Shown in pieces: positions 1 through 12,545 of a stretch of DNA of 64,000 nt. The stretch spans positions 1,219,855 to 1,283,854 of the forward strand of contig NC_134030.1 of NCBI RefSeq assembly GCF_964204645.1, written 5' to 3'. A model generated the notes under the pieces. The model searched no databases, had not been told where the DNA came from, and saw only the letters and a program-made list of their open reading frames with translations. Made by a program: the position numbers and the translations under genes. The stretch is from Tubulanus polymorphus. Its lineage: Eukaryota > Nemertea > Palaeonemertea > Tubulaniformes > Tubulanidae. Positions within the stretch are counted from its first letter, which is position 1, and each line of letters begins with the position of its first letter.

Positions 1-246
1 TCCTCCAGCACCAACCTTTCTTCATTGTCAGACACCTCTCTAACTATACATCGTACACTACCACATACACCCACCTCGACCGGTTCTATAACAAGCTGAT
101 CATCTAATCCAGCCATATCAAACAACCCTGCATCATCCAACCTGACCTTACCTTACCACAATACCCTATCCTCCCCTAACATGTCAATCACACCATTCCC
201 TTTTCCATTCCATCCCCAAGCGCCATACTACTCATTCCCTCTATGA
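1..246 (+). other. possible 3' coding end, Ser/Pro/Thr-rich
   Basis: Reading frame 1 is open from the window edge to a TGA at 244-246 except for one TGA at 97-99. The translation is rich in Ser, Pro, Thr and Asn and ends in an aromatic/Pro patch (PFPFPFHPQAPYYSFPL). It could be the tail of a gene starting left of the window, with one nonsense change, or chance in a C-rich, G-poor stretch. No splice site supports it. Confidence 0.2.
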
Positions 247-727
247 TTGAATAAGATAGAAATGTTACAATGTTGTAGTTAGACGGATGGGATTGATTTT
301 CTTTGCTAATGAAGATGAGAGAACAAACATTCTTCTAACTGAGGAGGAATAAGTGAACAAACTACAGCGGTGTTACACATTCAATGTTACATGTACATCA
401 GTCACATCTCAATTAGACTGAAACAATGAGTGAAACTTCTACAGTTACAATCTGACACAAATCAGACTGTGTCAGAAAACATTTTTACATTAGCTCCACG
501 TGCTGAGTGGATGATAAACATCATGAGACTCATCAAATTTTGAGAAATTAGTTTAATTGAAAAATTAATTTAAGCAATGTCTGTTTTTGCATTTCAGAGG
601 TTGATGTTACCTGAACATGCAGTTCTGAGCTGACTCCAGATCAGGTGAGCATATTTGCAGTGAAATTGGATAAAATCATGACATTTTCCAAGAGCTCTTA
701 TTAGTGGAATTTTATCTCTATAGCCCT

Positions 728-990
728 TGATCCAAGTGCTGCCCAGTGAGACACTGTCTGGTGAACTCAACATCCAAGTGCTACAGAATCTACCCCCAGT
801 GAGACACTGTCTGGTGAACTCAACATCCAAGTGCTGCAGAATCTACCTCCAGTGAGACACTGTCTGGTGAACTCAACATCCAAGTGCTACAGAATCTACC
901 CCCAGTGAGACACTGTCTGGTGAACTCAACATCCAAGTGCTGCAGAATCTACCCCCAGTGAGACACTGTCTGGTGAACTCAACATCCAAG
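728..990. repeat. 53-bp minisatellite, 5 copies
   Basis: The motif gagacactgtctggtgaact recurs at 748, 801, 854, 907 and 960, exactly 53 bp apart, with few differences. The first unit has a diverged left part. The short minus-strand ORF here is a by-product of the repeat. Confidence 0.9.
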
Positions 991-2760
991 GAGATGATCT
1001 GTTAATTACACTCATGGTTGTGCTGGCTACTGATATGGGAGGTATGTATCGTATCTGGAGCCAATTTCACTTTGATTCCAACAACTAATTTCTTATGATT
1101 CTCCATTTCATTTTCCATTAGAAGGAACTGTGTTATTATGATTTGTCTGAGTGTCCGTTAATGTTAGTTGAACTGTAACTCAGAGAAGTGAACCGTGGAT
1201 GTGACAACTCCACACAGATGTCATGTATGTATCTGGACAATTTTCATTATCAATGTCTTTCTGTTTTAGTTTTCCGCAGAAGAATCTGATAAATATAATG
1301 TTATGGACTTTGTGTTTTTCTTTTGAGTGTCTATCATCATTAGCTTATTTCATCATTAACAATTTTATTAATTTTTTCCTTCAGTTTAAAGAATCTGTTT
1401 AAGGAGATGATCTGTTAATTACACTCATGGTTGTGCTAGCTACTGATGAGTGGTATGTATCGTATATGGAGCCAATTTCTATTTGATTTCAACAACTAAT
1501 TTCTTATGATTTTATTCAGTTTGTTTTCCTTCAGAAGAAACTTTGTTATTATCAATTGACTGAGCCTCCATCATTATTAGTTAAACTGTAACTGAGAGAC
1601 ATGAACCACGAATATCCTAACTCTTTAGTCAATGTGTATGTATCAGGACAACTTTCTGATTATCGATATCTTACCGTATGATTTTCCTGCAGAAGAATCT
1701 GATGAATATAATGTTATGGACTGAATGTGTTTTTCATTTTAGTGTCCATCATCATTAGTTTAACTATAACTGAAGAGACCTGAACCAGGGATGTTATAAT
1801 TCCAATGTTGATATGTATGTATCACGACAACTTTCGTTATCAATGATTTTCATTTTTCGAAATCTATGAAATACGGTAGATGTGTGATTGAATCTATATT
1901 GTTCTCATTTCAGAGTCTGCTACATACATGTGATACGTGCACAGAGAGACAAATTATATTAATTTTAAACACTTATCCCTTAGTTATCAATGATTTTCCA
2001 TATTGTTTTAATCTGTTAGGAGAACTGAACTCTGGTCCTGAACATGTTTCAACTCTTCTATCAATAAGTGGTTTGTATGGAAACAGAATTTCCTGCAATA
2101 GAATCTGATGAATAGATGTCATGATATTATGTTATTCTCATTTCAGTGTCCATCATTATAAGTTGAACTGTACAGAAACCAATAGCTGAATTGAACTGAT
2201 CTCCGCAGTCAATGGTTGCAGATGGCTACAGATACGAGTGGTATGTGTGTATGGACACATTTTCAACAACTGATTTTGTATTTTATATTCTGTAGAGGAA
2301 TCTTTGAGAGATAGATGTTATAGAATCTGTTATTTTCAGTGTTGATCAATGTTAGTTGAACTGTAATGAGTAGAACCAGTAGTTACTCCACAGTCAATGG
2401 TTTAGTCAGTTACAGACATACATACAAATAGTCAGCAATAATTCTCTCAAGTGCTGTTCTGTTAAGACAATTTGTTGTAAGTAAACCCACAATGTACGTG
2501 ATGTGGTTTGTGTGTATGGAGACAATTTCATTATTTTCATTAATTATTTGTTAGGCAATGACAAATTGTCCATGGGATGACCGATTACCAGTAGATGACC
2601 AGGGAACAGTCTACATGTATGTATCGAGACAATTTTCTGTTGTTTTGAGGAATCTATAAGAGATAAATGTTATAGAATCTGTTATTCTTATTTCAGTGTC
2701 CGTCATCATGAGTTGAAACAAATATCTGATTTGAAGTGAACTCTGCAGTCATTCAACCCT
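990..2760. repeat. degenerate long tandem repeat (about 200-400 bp units)
   Basis: The block aggagatgatctgttaatta at 990 recurs at 1401. Related pieces (tatgtatc..gacaattt, tttcagtgtccatcatcatt, gttgaactgtaact) recur through 2760. Copies are strongly diverged, so this is an old tandem duplication. I see no convincing coding exon, although several copies keep a tttcag acceptor-like string. Confidence 0.6.
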
Positions 2761-4020
2761 TACACATATATAAGTTACGTATTAGTGATATTTACCACTG
2801 ACAGACAATCAAAACAACTTGTATAATAATGATTCACTGTTTGTGAATGAACTTGTGAACAGTCGCTACTCCTTAATGCTATCAGTTACAGCCACCTTTT
2901 GATAGAATCTCTGTCTAAACCTCTTGCATGATCATCTATATCTCAATTATAATATAATAAATACTAATCCTTCATTTTAACTCTCTTCTATTCTAATACA
3001 TTGTATGAGTCAAAAGATGGTTGTCATTGATAGAATTAGGGACGCTATACAGCTGGCTAATTGTCATAATCTAAACCCTTTTTGTGTTCACTGCATACTC
3101 TGTGACCCTCCACTTCAATGCATTTTAATTGATTCAATTTCACCAACTTTTTATATTTTTTTTTCATGTCAGCGTCAATCATTTTTACCTGCCGCAGGTA
3201 GAAATGAATCCACTGCTTGAGTGGCTATAAAAGTCGTTGGTGAAGACAAGTACACTCAATTGGAGACAATAATTTCTTTTAGATCTGACAGTGGTAGGAA
3301 TTGTAACATTTTAATATATAAGGGGCACATCTAGAAAATTGGAAGACACGTTTTAATTGATATCTGTTATTTTACGTGTTTCAGCTTCAAAATTATCCGA
3401 GTTCTACCAAATGAGATTATTCACCCATGAAGACTCGACTGATTCATACCCACATAAGGTAGTTGTACTTTCATTTTTATTAAACATTTCAATAATTAAA
3501 ATTGGCGATATTAAGAAGAAAAAAGAAATTCGTAAAAATTGCATTATTTAAAGTACTTAAAACCTATTCATAAATAACAATGCGGTACCGCTACATAACA
3601 GATGGCACCACTATACGGTCGTTGCTACTACTAGACTGGTTACCTGTATAATAAGTACAATACAATGAATTTTATTCGCACGGTGACGTATGTATTGGCA
3701 TTGAAGCGCTCACTTATAATTCTATTGTTTTGAATGTGGATACTATGTAGACCCAGAAAACAACGAAGGCTGCATTACGATTGCACCTTACACACAGGGC
3801 CACCTTCGGTTATCGGAGTCAGTCGACTTATAATAGTCCCGAGTAACTCATGTCAAATGTCGGAACTATATTCCGGAAATAGTTCGAAAATCAAGCGCAT
3901 TCGGTTATTAGTTCCAACCACTGGTCGACTAGCTACCTATTACCGAATTTGGCCCAGCCTGTCTAACTCTGGATTCGCAACTGGCAACCGAGTTAAGTGC
4001 TTCTCGCTAGCCAGGTTGCC
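2761..4020. other. non-coding stretch with one copy of a dispersed repeat
   Basis: No supportable gene. A segment at about 3008-3050 (aaaagatggttgtcattgat) resembles one at about 4546-4585 (cgaaaggtggctgtcataga), so both belong to a low-copy dispersed repeat. The 124-codon ORF beginning at 3734 runs into the 4024-4122 foldback and shows no splice or protein-family support. Confidence 0.4.
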
Positions 4021-4023
4021 GCT

Positions 4024-4122
4024 AAGCGGCCACCAGTCTATAATATTAACCCAATCACACGTCTGTCACTCGCTGATTCGCTACGCATCTGATTGGCTAG
4101 ATATATAGACTGGTGGCCGCTT
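4024..4122. repeat. foldback element, perfect 19-bp arms
   Basis: aagcggccaccagtctata (4024-4042) is the exact reverse complement of 4104-4122. The 61-bp spacer contains CCAAT-type boxes in both orientations (cccaatca, tgattggc). This could be a small MITE or a hairpin-forming transcript. No target-site duplication is evident. Confidence 0.75.
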
Positions 4123-4979
4123 GACCATTGAGGCAAGCGAGGATGGTTGCGTGACTTATCGAAATGTTCGCTTGCCACAGCAGGAATACCGTCCAATGTA
4201 ATAAGTGTTTATGTATTAATTGTAGGAATGCCTGGTGATGTAGATCAAGTTCACAGAAACTGAAAACAGAAAGAAACCTTGCGGAATCTATTGTGTATAA
4301 ATAAATATATTTATTATCGTGTTGTGTTGTTTATTCTGAGTGCGATCTGTGGTGATTCAACCACTTGGTCCTCTCAAGTTTTTTTCCCCATCCAAATTTT
4401 TGAATCCGTTTGCGCCGTTTTGACTGAAGTGATCTTTAAATTTGTATTAGTTCTAAGACTTAGACAGGTCTTAAATTCTTTCAGTTGCGGCCACCTCTCG
4501 ACAAAAATCTATTGTACTAATCCTTAATAACTTCTAATCGCATGCGTCGAAAGGTGGCTGTCATAGATGGAATTAGAGATATGATCGATGTCTAAGATGA
4601 ATACAATTGCGTTTAATTTGAAACTGCTAAACAGTTGCAGTAAGAGTTAAATAACGATCATCACTGTATCTATGCTTGTGATGATTGTTCCACTCTCAGT
4701 AATTACAGAGCTGCCAACTGTTACTGATTTCCAGTATTAGTTAGTATTTTATAACGAGAAATACTGATCTGATTTGTGAAGGTCTTGCCGTTGATTACTG
4801 ATTAATTGAACATTCCTTTCATATTTCAATGAAACCTTACTGAAAAAAATTCAATTTGCTACTGATAGGACTTTTCAAAGGTTGGCAGCCCTGTAGTTAT
4901 CTTGGTCTCGCAACTTTACCACCTCAGTACCGGCGACGCATCACTCGTAATCCTCGCCTTCCATGCTGCGCATTTAGCT

Positions 4980-5075
4980 ATCCTCGCTTGCCGGGGTTTA
5001 ATTGGTTCTGCCCAATCAGATGCGTTGTTTTTCTACCAATAAGGGGCGCCAATTTAAACCCCGGCAAGCGAGGAT
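4980..5075. repeat. foldback element, perfect 21-bp arms
   Basis: Positions 4980-5000 (atcctcgcttgccggggttt + a) are the exact reverse complement of 5055-5075, and the stem extends by about 5 bp with one indel. The arms carry the gcttgcc / ggcaagc motif found elsewhere in the window. The loop is about 54 bp and again contains cccaatcag. Confidence 0.75.
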
Positions 5076-5269
5076 TAATTTGTCAGCGTTGCCACCGTTA
5101 GCTCCAGTACTGTGCCATTGTCAGTTAGACTGGGTCTGAAATGGTGGTGGCAAGCTGCAGGTCTGGACTGCGCGACCAACATTTTCCGTTCCTACATCCG
5201 AAATCTACACGTTTTCTTGGCACGTGGTAATAAGAGTTTGGTTGGTTTTTGTTCGAACGCGCGTCTGGT

Positions 5270-5345
5270 AGTAGACTGGTTGCCAGTTTACATTAGACTG
5301 GTTGCCGGTCTCTTCCTGTAGACCGTTTACCGGTCTCTATCTTTT
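5270..5345. repeat. cluster of the dispersed tagactggttgcc motif
   Basis: Three diverged tandem copies lie here (gtagactggttgcc, ttagactggttgcc, gtagaccgtttacc). The same motif occurs at about 3633, 8220 (reverse), 27818, 27845, 28065 and 28108, so it is a short dispersed family. Confidence 0.55.
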
Positions 5346-5440
5346 ATTAGAGACCGGTTGTGCCCATCCTCCATTTTACATTTTCGATGCATGTCAAATA
5401 AGGTCAAACATGTAAAGTAGCAGGTTACTTCCTGGTTAAG

Positions 5441-6050
5441 ATGGCGTCTCTTCGAATCTGCTTGGCTTCGAGCGATATTAAAATTGTCCTTTATAATGGA
5501 CGGAAAGACATTAATTGCTGTAAGTATCAGATAAATCCGCTGATAATTTACCTGGTATTCGGAATACCGACTAACAAGGATCGAAATCTAATGCGAGGTG
5601 AGCTCTGCCGCGACCGTCACTGAATACAGAACATTCTGAAGGAACAGAGGAGATCCTTCCTATAACTACCGTTCGTGGGATGTATTTAGTGAATTGATGT
5701 TTTAATACAGTGTTGTAAAATGACTATATTTAGTATCCGAATAAAGTTTACAATTGCTGAACTCCTTAGTGCTTTGTGAGATCAGATATTTGGATCCACC
5801 TCAGCCAACTGATTTCCTGATACAGACAGCAAGTTGGGACAGTCAAATTAAGAGATTTGGTCAAGACAAGTTACTCAGATCACACTGGAAATTCGCAATA
5901 TCCTCTCTCCTCATGGACCACACATTGTCAATGTTGACTTTGCTAGAAATCGATTATAAAATTCATCACGACCAATTCTTTTTCACTGAATTCAATATTT
6001 ATTGTTCACTTCTGGTACAAAATCTTGTTCAGCCCCTGACAAGAGAATAA
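5441..6050 (+). CDS. candidate two-exon small gene, function unknown
   Basis: A start codon in good context (AAGATGGCG, 5441) opens a 26-codon exon (MASLRICLASSDIKIVLYNG..) ending at 5519 with a consensus donor (GTAAGT at 5520). Using the acceptor ctccttag (ends 5769), the T left over joins TG of the next exon. The frame then stays open to TAA at 6048-6050, giving 119 residues, and AATAAA at 6047-6052 overlaps the stop. The second exon encodes a hydrophobic/aromatic region (LLMDHTLSMLTLLEIDYK) with no recognised domain. The upstream 100 bp is CT-rich with an ETS-like acttcctg. The acceptor has a weak pyrimidine tract, so exon 2 is less sure than exon 1. I recognise no family. Confidence 0.35.
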
Positions 6051-8040
6051 ACAATGACACTACGTATTTCATGACATAGAACAGTAGTTTTTTTTGCATC
6101 GACAAATTGGGACGATCCTGATATCCCTGATTTGAATGATAGTGTCTTTAGAATCATAAAGACCATGTCTCGACCAGACAGATAATCCAATCACAATTCA
6201 AATTGAAGGCTCGCTAGTGCAGTTATTCACAGAATCCAGCTCTTTAAACCTCATCAGTTCATCAGAATCGAGGAGTTTCACCGCCTGTTATTTGGAATCT
6301 CATTTCATGACAGCTAGTGCTGATTCTTTATTCTCTTTGATTACTGCATGATGTTATCATTCTGAAATTAAAATACATATCACACTTATAATTAAACCTG
6401 GATTGACTTTACAAATTAATGGTTCAGAATCCATTTTTCAAATTTACCTTGATGCATTGCAATCTATTCTTTTTATGTTGAGCTAATTTGATACGCATTA
6501 CTTCAATTTCTTAAAACATCCTACGAGTTGTGACTCACAAAATCATCACTAAAACGCCACAATAATCTACAATAGATAATGAATATAGCTTTTGTGAAAT
6601 AGCACTCATATTCCATGTTCACATCTTACGAAGTAAGTAAGTAGGTGAAGTTACCTCGTTGGTGTGATTATTTTCACTGGATCAACTGCTGATGTCCAAT
6701 GTCGCATAAAGAACAATCAATCAATCGCCTCGAGTGAACAAATAAGTTGCCTCTGCTGCATGGTTCAGTATGTTAGTAGTGGTAGTAGTATTGTATGTAT
6801 TGTTACCGATATTTTCGGTACCACACGCTAAACAAGTGCCTGCAGAAGCGTTACCCGGCAGTTTTAATGAAATTTCGTTCTTCATTGATATAAACAAGAA
6901 AATTAATTTTGATAAACTATTTGACGCCTGCGAAAAAATGTAGAATTTCTAGGATAAGCTAATGTGGATTTGCAAACTTGAAATCGAAGTTTTAAGAAAT
7001 TTGAGGAATTATAACATTTGGCGATTGGGTAGATGATACTTCGACTGTAGGTATAGTGGTTTAATTTTTTTATTGAAGATTGTCAATAATTGATAACTTG
7101 CGACCGACTTCATTCATTCATATTTGCCTCTAAGCTGGTCTGCAACTTCATTGCCTCCATAGTTGAAGAAAGAGCTCTTCTGATGTCTGCTTCATCATGA
7201 CTTCGAGCATATCGTGTGGCTTAGAAGGCTGGCCCGGTCCCCGGGCCCGGGTTTGGCTGTCACTCGATATACTAAAAATTTAGTCTTGAGTCTGGGTTGA
7301 AGTGGACATTGTCATTTAAAATAATTTGTTTATGTTATTCTCTATGAATTACTCGTGTGTCTTGTGGGTTGTATTTTCTTACTTTAAAATGTGTAACTTT
7401 ATTGAATTTGGGAATTTAAATCCCGGAATTTCAATGTAATAACGATCATAAAGAATTGAATTGAATTGTCACCTAATACACTTGCCATCAGAGCACGCGG
7501 AGCCGTATGTAACAGCTAGGCTATTATAAATTGCTAATCTCATGAAACCTGCATATCCCCCTAATATCGAACATATTTTCTAAAAAATTTGAATATTGAA
7601 ATTATATGTTTACACATTTGAATATTGACCGCTTGTAGCCGCTGATGAAATTCACACCGGCCCTACACAGATCGTAGATAGCTTCGTCATTCCACCAACA
7701 TCCCCATGTCAGGGTCTGACTTTAATATCAGACTTCCGCATCGTGTATACATCCGCCATTTACTTATCATTTCTATTTATGCCTGCCGCTTCTGATATAA
7801 TCATACATCCTTAACTATTACAATACGTCTTCTAATGATATTCAATGCAATATAACATTCCGACGTTCAAATAGAGGTCATTACATAATCACAGGAAGCC
7901 TTTCTACATGTTTGTCAATAATATTTTGCCAAATAGCTTGTATGTGTACACATAGACCTGTGACGTTTTGCACATCGATTTACGGTTGTCGTTTGTAAAA
8001 TGACGCTGAATGGTTAACATTGTTCAGGTTTCATAATAGT
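6051..8040. other. no gene seen
   Basis: AT-rich DNA without a supportable exon, RNA gene or tandem repeat. A GC-rich island (ggcccggtccccgggcccgg, about 7231) stands out, without other signals. Confidence 0.4.
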
Positions 8041-8244
8041 AACGTTTTATAAGGCGTCAAAATGACTTTAAAGAGGTCCATGCGGGAACGTAAATCGCGA
8101 CTCTGTGTAGGCGGCCATGTTACATAGTTCACGTGATGAAATACTGAAATCTGATTGGATCCGTAGATTCCGCGGAAAATGGCGGACGGGCAAAACCTGT
8201 CCCATATTGAATGGCACAGGCAACCAGTCTAGTTTTCTAAACGA

Positions 8245-8400
8245 TGTATTTATTACTCGCGTACCACAATATTTATTACTCGCGTACCACAGTCGGACAA
8301 TCGACCTATGTACGATCTCCACCGTCGCGTGCTGCCTTTACATAAACAATAAGCGGTAAATCTGTGAACTAATTTCTAACCTCACTTGCCACAGTAAGAC
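8245..8400. repeat. copies of the dispersed 'CTCGC-TTGCCACAGTA' repeat
   Basis: actcgcgtaccacaatattt and actcgcgtaccacagtcgg lie in tandem at about 8257 and 8280. They are followed by gcggtaaatctgtgaactaa and ctcacttgccacagtaagac. The same series occurs at 26805-27020 and 63372-63590, so this is a member of a repeat family with a period near 100 bp. Confidence 0.55.
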
Positions 8401-8637
8401 ACCGATCGGCAGCCGACGAAGTTAATCCCAGTCCAGTGACTAAATCGCAAATTTAGCACCAGAGGCTGAAAGTTGTTGGGAATGCGTGGCTGTAAATCAT
8501 AAATAAAATATATATTAAACTAAAAGTATGTGTTTATGTTGATGGTTGAGTTTTTGTCAAGGTGTGGAATGCGCGTTTGTGCCGATCATACAGCAACTTA
8601 TGATTGTTTGTACATCACAGCCAGAACCCAGGTCCAC

Positions 8638-8716
8638 TCATTAGGATCCAGTTCCACAGATCAGGATCCAGCTCCTAGGATCCAGTTCCACAGATCAGGA
8701 TCCAGCTCACAGAATC
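8638..8716. repeat. short ggatccagttccacagatca repeat
   Basis: About two copies of a 37-bp unit, with GGATCC in each half. A minisatellite seed. Confidence 0.7.
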
Positions 8717-9042
8717 CAGTTGCATATAGTTTGATCCAAGGTTAGACTTAGTAATATGTTCATTTCCACAGTGTTAGTCTTGACTTTAATTTTGAGCATA
8801 CAAAAACATCTCGATTCAACGGACGGCTAATTACGATTCAAGAGAGGCTTCTAGGTATAATGTGAACAAATGTTTTAAATGAAGTTAAATGATTTAATGT
8901 AGATAGTTTAAAGTCGATGAGCCTCTGATTTTAATCTATACATGTTCACGGATTTGTCCCATTATAACCTATTTCTTATAATCACAGGTCAGCGGTCGCC
9001 ATTGTGTCCGGATTCAGGTTGAATTTTGATCGACTTTTTTCA

Positions 9043-9753
9043 CAATGGAATCGGTGCGCATTCCTTTACCGGATATCGATCGTATGGTATTGTTATAGAT
9101 AATCGCTTGGATGGACCGCAACTCTTCCGATCCATTTTACCTGACCAGCACCTTCCTTTCGACCACTGGACACCAGACAGCTAGCACCTCCTGTGAAAAT
9201 TCTCCCAGAACCCGAACGTGTTTGGTAAGTGTTAACATTTGACATAACCATTAGAAATTTATTCGTAATAAACTTTATGAACTTGTTTCATTTCCGCTTA
9301 TGTTTTCCGCACCCAGTTGAACAGTTTAAGAATGATTTTGACTCTTTAAAAGTTAAATTTTTTGACGATGAAATAAATTACTCTTACTAAACAATTCATT
9401 TCAAATGTGGCTGACTCTTGACTGGTTAAACTCAATTCGATTGACTTTAAGCCCGGGTTAATATTGATACTGCTCTATTAAACCAGCCCCTGTTCTCAAT
9501 TTTTTAGTTTTATTGCCAACAATTCGTACTTAACCGTTTTTAGCTTAATGTTCTCACAAACTCGCTAGGCCATGGTGTCAAATTTTAATTTCATTGAAGT
9601 TTTTACTGTTTAATACATGTCATCTAAATTTTAATTTCAAAATCAAAATAATTTGAAGTGTTCAATGTGTTGTCCTCTTTTGTAGGATAGCGAAAACACA
9701 CTGTTGGAAATAACTGAAGTCTGAACAAATCGTTAAGAAGCGCAATTCTTTTT
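9043..9753 (+). other. candidate 5' exons of a spliced transcript
   Basis: Two start codons are possible. ATG at 9043 (cacaATGG) gives an 18-residue peptide and may be an upstream ORF. ATG at 9111 opens 38 codons (MDRNSSDPFYLTSTFLSTTG..) up to a consensus donor, TTTG|GTAAGT at 9225. The next acceptor (cctcttttgtag, about 9686) would add DSENTLLEITEV and a stop, with a further donor TTTTTG|GTGAGT at about 9753. Splice signals are good but the peptide is only about 50 residues. This may be the 5' part of a longer or non-coding transcript. Confidence 0.25.
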
Positions 9754-9829
9754 GGTGAGTAAGTATATATCGCTTTCTTTCATCATTTTCATTCTTTTAC
9801 AACTCCCAGTCTTAAATGTATCAATCAGT

Positions 9830-9985
9830 TTCCCTCAGGCCAGGTACCCATCTTGGGTGGAGCAGGGAGGTCACCTCCCTGAGTGTCGTGCGGAATTCGA
9901 ACACGCGAGTTGGCTTCCCAGATTCGAACGCGACAACCACGGCTCGCCCGCCGCTGTTAAATCTTTCGTAATTTTTTAGGAGTCC
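9830..9985 (-). repeat. decayed tRNA-derived SINE
   Basis: On the minus strand, gcgttcgaatctgg and gtgttcgaattccg match a pol III B box (GGTTCGANTCC). A degenerate A-box-like agcggcgggcgag lies upstream, followed by a SINE-like body with aagatgggtacctgg. There is no intact tRNA fold, so this is not a tRNA gene. Confidence 0.45.
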
Positions 9986-10477
9986 TAAAACCGTTTTTAG
10001 TCTGAAAAAAATTGTATTCAAAACTTCTGAAAAAAACTATTTACTTATTGAGATAATACGCAAATTCATTTCTGAAATCCCTTTGTCGAACCGGGTGATT
10101 TATCTCATCGCTATATCTGCGGCGAAAAAACCGATATGCGCGAGCAGTTCTGAACGGCGGGGAATCCCCGTAACGTTCTCCGCAGCAAAGCCACGTGACA
10201 CGACTAACTTGTACGTGCGTGCTCCGTATTAGTGAAGACACTGTTACTGGGGTCATCATTCTAAAACAAGGTTATTCACGAGATGCTGGTTCAGAGATCG
10301 CCGCCAGTACTCTTAGACTAGTTGAGGTCGCACTCTAGAGCAGCGAGATTTATAAAATAGATACCGCGCCCTTTGAATTGATGTCAGTATTCTTTAGATC
10401 TCTCAAACCGGCTGAGTAACCTTTGAATTTTATGTTTTCTAGCATTTGCTGGTGAGTCATCGATCCACACCGGGGAC

Positions 10478-10682
10478 CTCACCTAGGAGCAGCAAGTAGG
10501 AGCATCCACTGGGACCACACCTAGGAGCAGCCACTGGGACCACACCTAGGAGCAGCCACAGGGACCACACCTAGGAGCAGCCACACCTAGGAGCAGCCAC
10601 TGGGACCACACCTAGGAGCAGCCACAGGGACCACACCTAGGAGCAGCCACAGGGACCACACCTAGGAGCAGCCACAGGAGGG
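10478..10682. repeat. 25-bp minisatellite, about 8 copies
   Basis: The unit is ggagcagccacagggaccac + accta, with agg/tgg variants and a few partial units. It follows a possible splice acceptor and 9-nt micro-exon (tttctag|CATTTGCTG|gtgagt, about 10443). Confidence 0.9.
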
Positions 10683-10689
10683 ACTGACC

Positions 10690-11510
10690 TGAATTGGGAA
10701 TCACTGAATGGAAAAGATAAGTAGAGATATATTTATTATTAAACTACAATATTTTTGGAGTACAGGTCTTGAGATGTTTTCAAACTTCCCATCATCTCTT
10801 CAGGTGTTTCTGTTGTAGTATGTGGTTATTTTTCTGTTCAGGTGTCGCCCCCATATTTTTCTGATTGCTAGCAAAAAACAGGGTTAAATTGCTGTATCAA
10901 GCATATTACGATGTTAGATTAATTTGTTCTTGTTGTTCAGGCGTTTCTGCAGTTTTTGAATGTTTTAATGTAAAGTCCATCACCGATTTACACACCACAT
11001 TCAGGTATTCTCTATCGTGATAAATTGTGAATCAAAAACTTACATATTTAGACTTAATTAGAAATTCATTGGTTCAAAAGGTTTTCATTTATAAAAAAAT
11101 GTTAAAATTGATTGAAAATAATTACATTGTTTTAATGGGAGTGATTTTTCGACCCTAATTAACATCGAAAAAGTTAAACAGAAAATTTAGAAAAAAATAA
11201 TGAAATAAATAATAAAATAGATAAGTAAATCTAGTCCTGCTTTCACAAAAAAGTTTTGTTCAGACTTTTTGGGAAATTGGATATATATATATAACTTATA
11301 TTTATTTTAATCATCAGGTATAATATAGCAATTGACTTGAAATGAATATCATACTAGTATTTATAAACATACAAATCTTCATTAACAAACTAGGGCAAAA
11401 CATCCCAAAAACGTTAGTTAAAGATATATCATAATTCATTTACTCATTTCAAAATTAGATTTACCATATTTACATATATCATATCATATATCGTTATCTC
11501 AATTTTTATG
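10690..11510. other. AT-rich, no gene seen
   Basis: AT-rich intergenic DNA with poly-T, poly-A and (AT)n tracts (about 11281). No supportable feature. Confidence 0.4.
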
Positions 11511-11511
11511 G

Positions 11512-12060
11512 TTATTCAACTACCTCAATTCTGGGATTTATTAAATAGCAACAATTGTGCAAAATCTTAGTATTTTCACTGGTGTCACTTTCTTCTTTTT
11601 GCCGCTGCCTTTTATTTAAAGAAAACACGTTGGCCTTCGTCAATTTGATAATAATAATTGTCTTATTTGGAAAGAAATTCTTGGATTCAGAAAATATAGC
11701 ACTTGTATCTGAATTCTTGGAAATATTCATTGAATCATCAATCGAAGTGACAAAAATTTGACAAAAAATACTTTTAGTGGATAAATGGTGGTTGTAAGCG
11801 GGATTGTTAGACGGAGAGGGGAGATAGAGGAACCACTCGTCTTTTCTTCTGATGCTGTCCTGTCTTGCATTCTGTGACGCAGATTGTAGTTGGATAAACA
11901 CAGCTGATATCTCATTATCATCGTAATTGAAATGTATGTTGTACCTCTGAATCTGCATTCTTTTTGGCGGCCGAGGTCCACTTGTTCCCTCACTAGAACT
12001 GCTGTCCGATCCTTTTCTCTTTCTCGAGGTTTTGGAATTAATTTGAAAAGTTTCGTCCAT
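11512..12060 (-). CDS. unrecognised 182-codon ORF, basic Ser-rich N-terminus
   Basis: A 549-bp uninterrupted ORF in about 37% GC DNA is unlikely by chance. It begins MDETFQINSKTSRKRKG and continues through a Ser run and PRPPKRMQIQ, a nuclear-localisation-like basic segment. A more ordinary mixed region follows (YNIHFNYDDNEISAVFIQLQ), then a Lys/Asn/Ile-rich tail that may be read-through. An in-frame TAA lies three codons upstream, so translation starts at this ATG or an acceptor lies just before it (ctaag|AGCTGATGG is weak). It sits about 490 bp downstream of the last gene B coding exon on the same strand. A shared transcript is possible but I could not join the frames. No family recognised. 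Confidence 0.4.
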   Translation of the reverse strand: MDETFQINSKTSRKRKGSDSSSSEGTSGPRPPKRMQIQRYNIHFNYDDNEISAVFIQLQSASQNARQDSIRRKDEWFLYLPSPSNNPAYNHHLSTKSIFCQIFVTSIDDSMNISKNSDTSAIFSESKNFFPNKTIIIIKLTKANVFSLNKRQRQKEESDTSENTKILHNCCYLINPRIEVVE

Positions 12061-12545
12061 CAGCTCTTAGCCGTTGAGAAGTACTGCGTGAAAATGAGCA
12101 AAACTAGTAATCATAGCTTGACCTGGTTTCTCAATGATGATGTCACTGGGAAAGCCTTTTGGAATAGTTGAAAGGCTTGATGTTAATACTTGATCTGGAT
12201 GGGTCCGCGCCCCTTCTATAGTGTCAAAAATATATAAATTGTGAAATTTTCCAATTTGGATGCTGTTCTGGGAAATGAAAGGATAATTTCACTCTGTTTT
12301 TATCATTTGGTTTTAACGGATAATTCTTGCTGGAAACTACCGTCTTGTGTCTGAACACTCGATATATCGATTTCACTTGTGTGTGTGTCATTAGCATGTG
12401 TTGCTTGAAATGTGACTTTTGCTCAAACTATTGACAGCATATTACAGTTTGATTCCTTATTATCACCAGTAGTCATTGCACGCTTTAATCTAACATTGCT
12501 AAGGTAATTTTAGGTAATTGCCCTCCCATTCTATCTGGTGTGCAG

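Noticed and set aside
3734-4108. 124-codon plus-strand ORF
   Set aside because: It runs into a perfect foldback and contains dispersed repeat motifs. Composition and context do not suggest a protein.
9830-9985. Functional tRNA gene
   Set aside because: B-box-like strings are present, but there is no cloverleaf, A box or terminator arrangement. Called a SINE relic instead.
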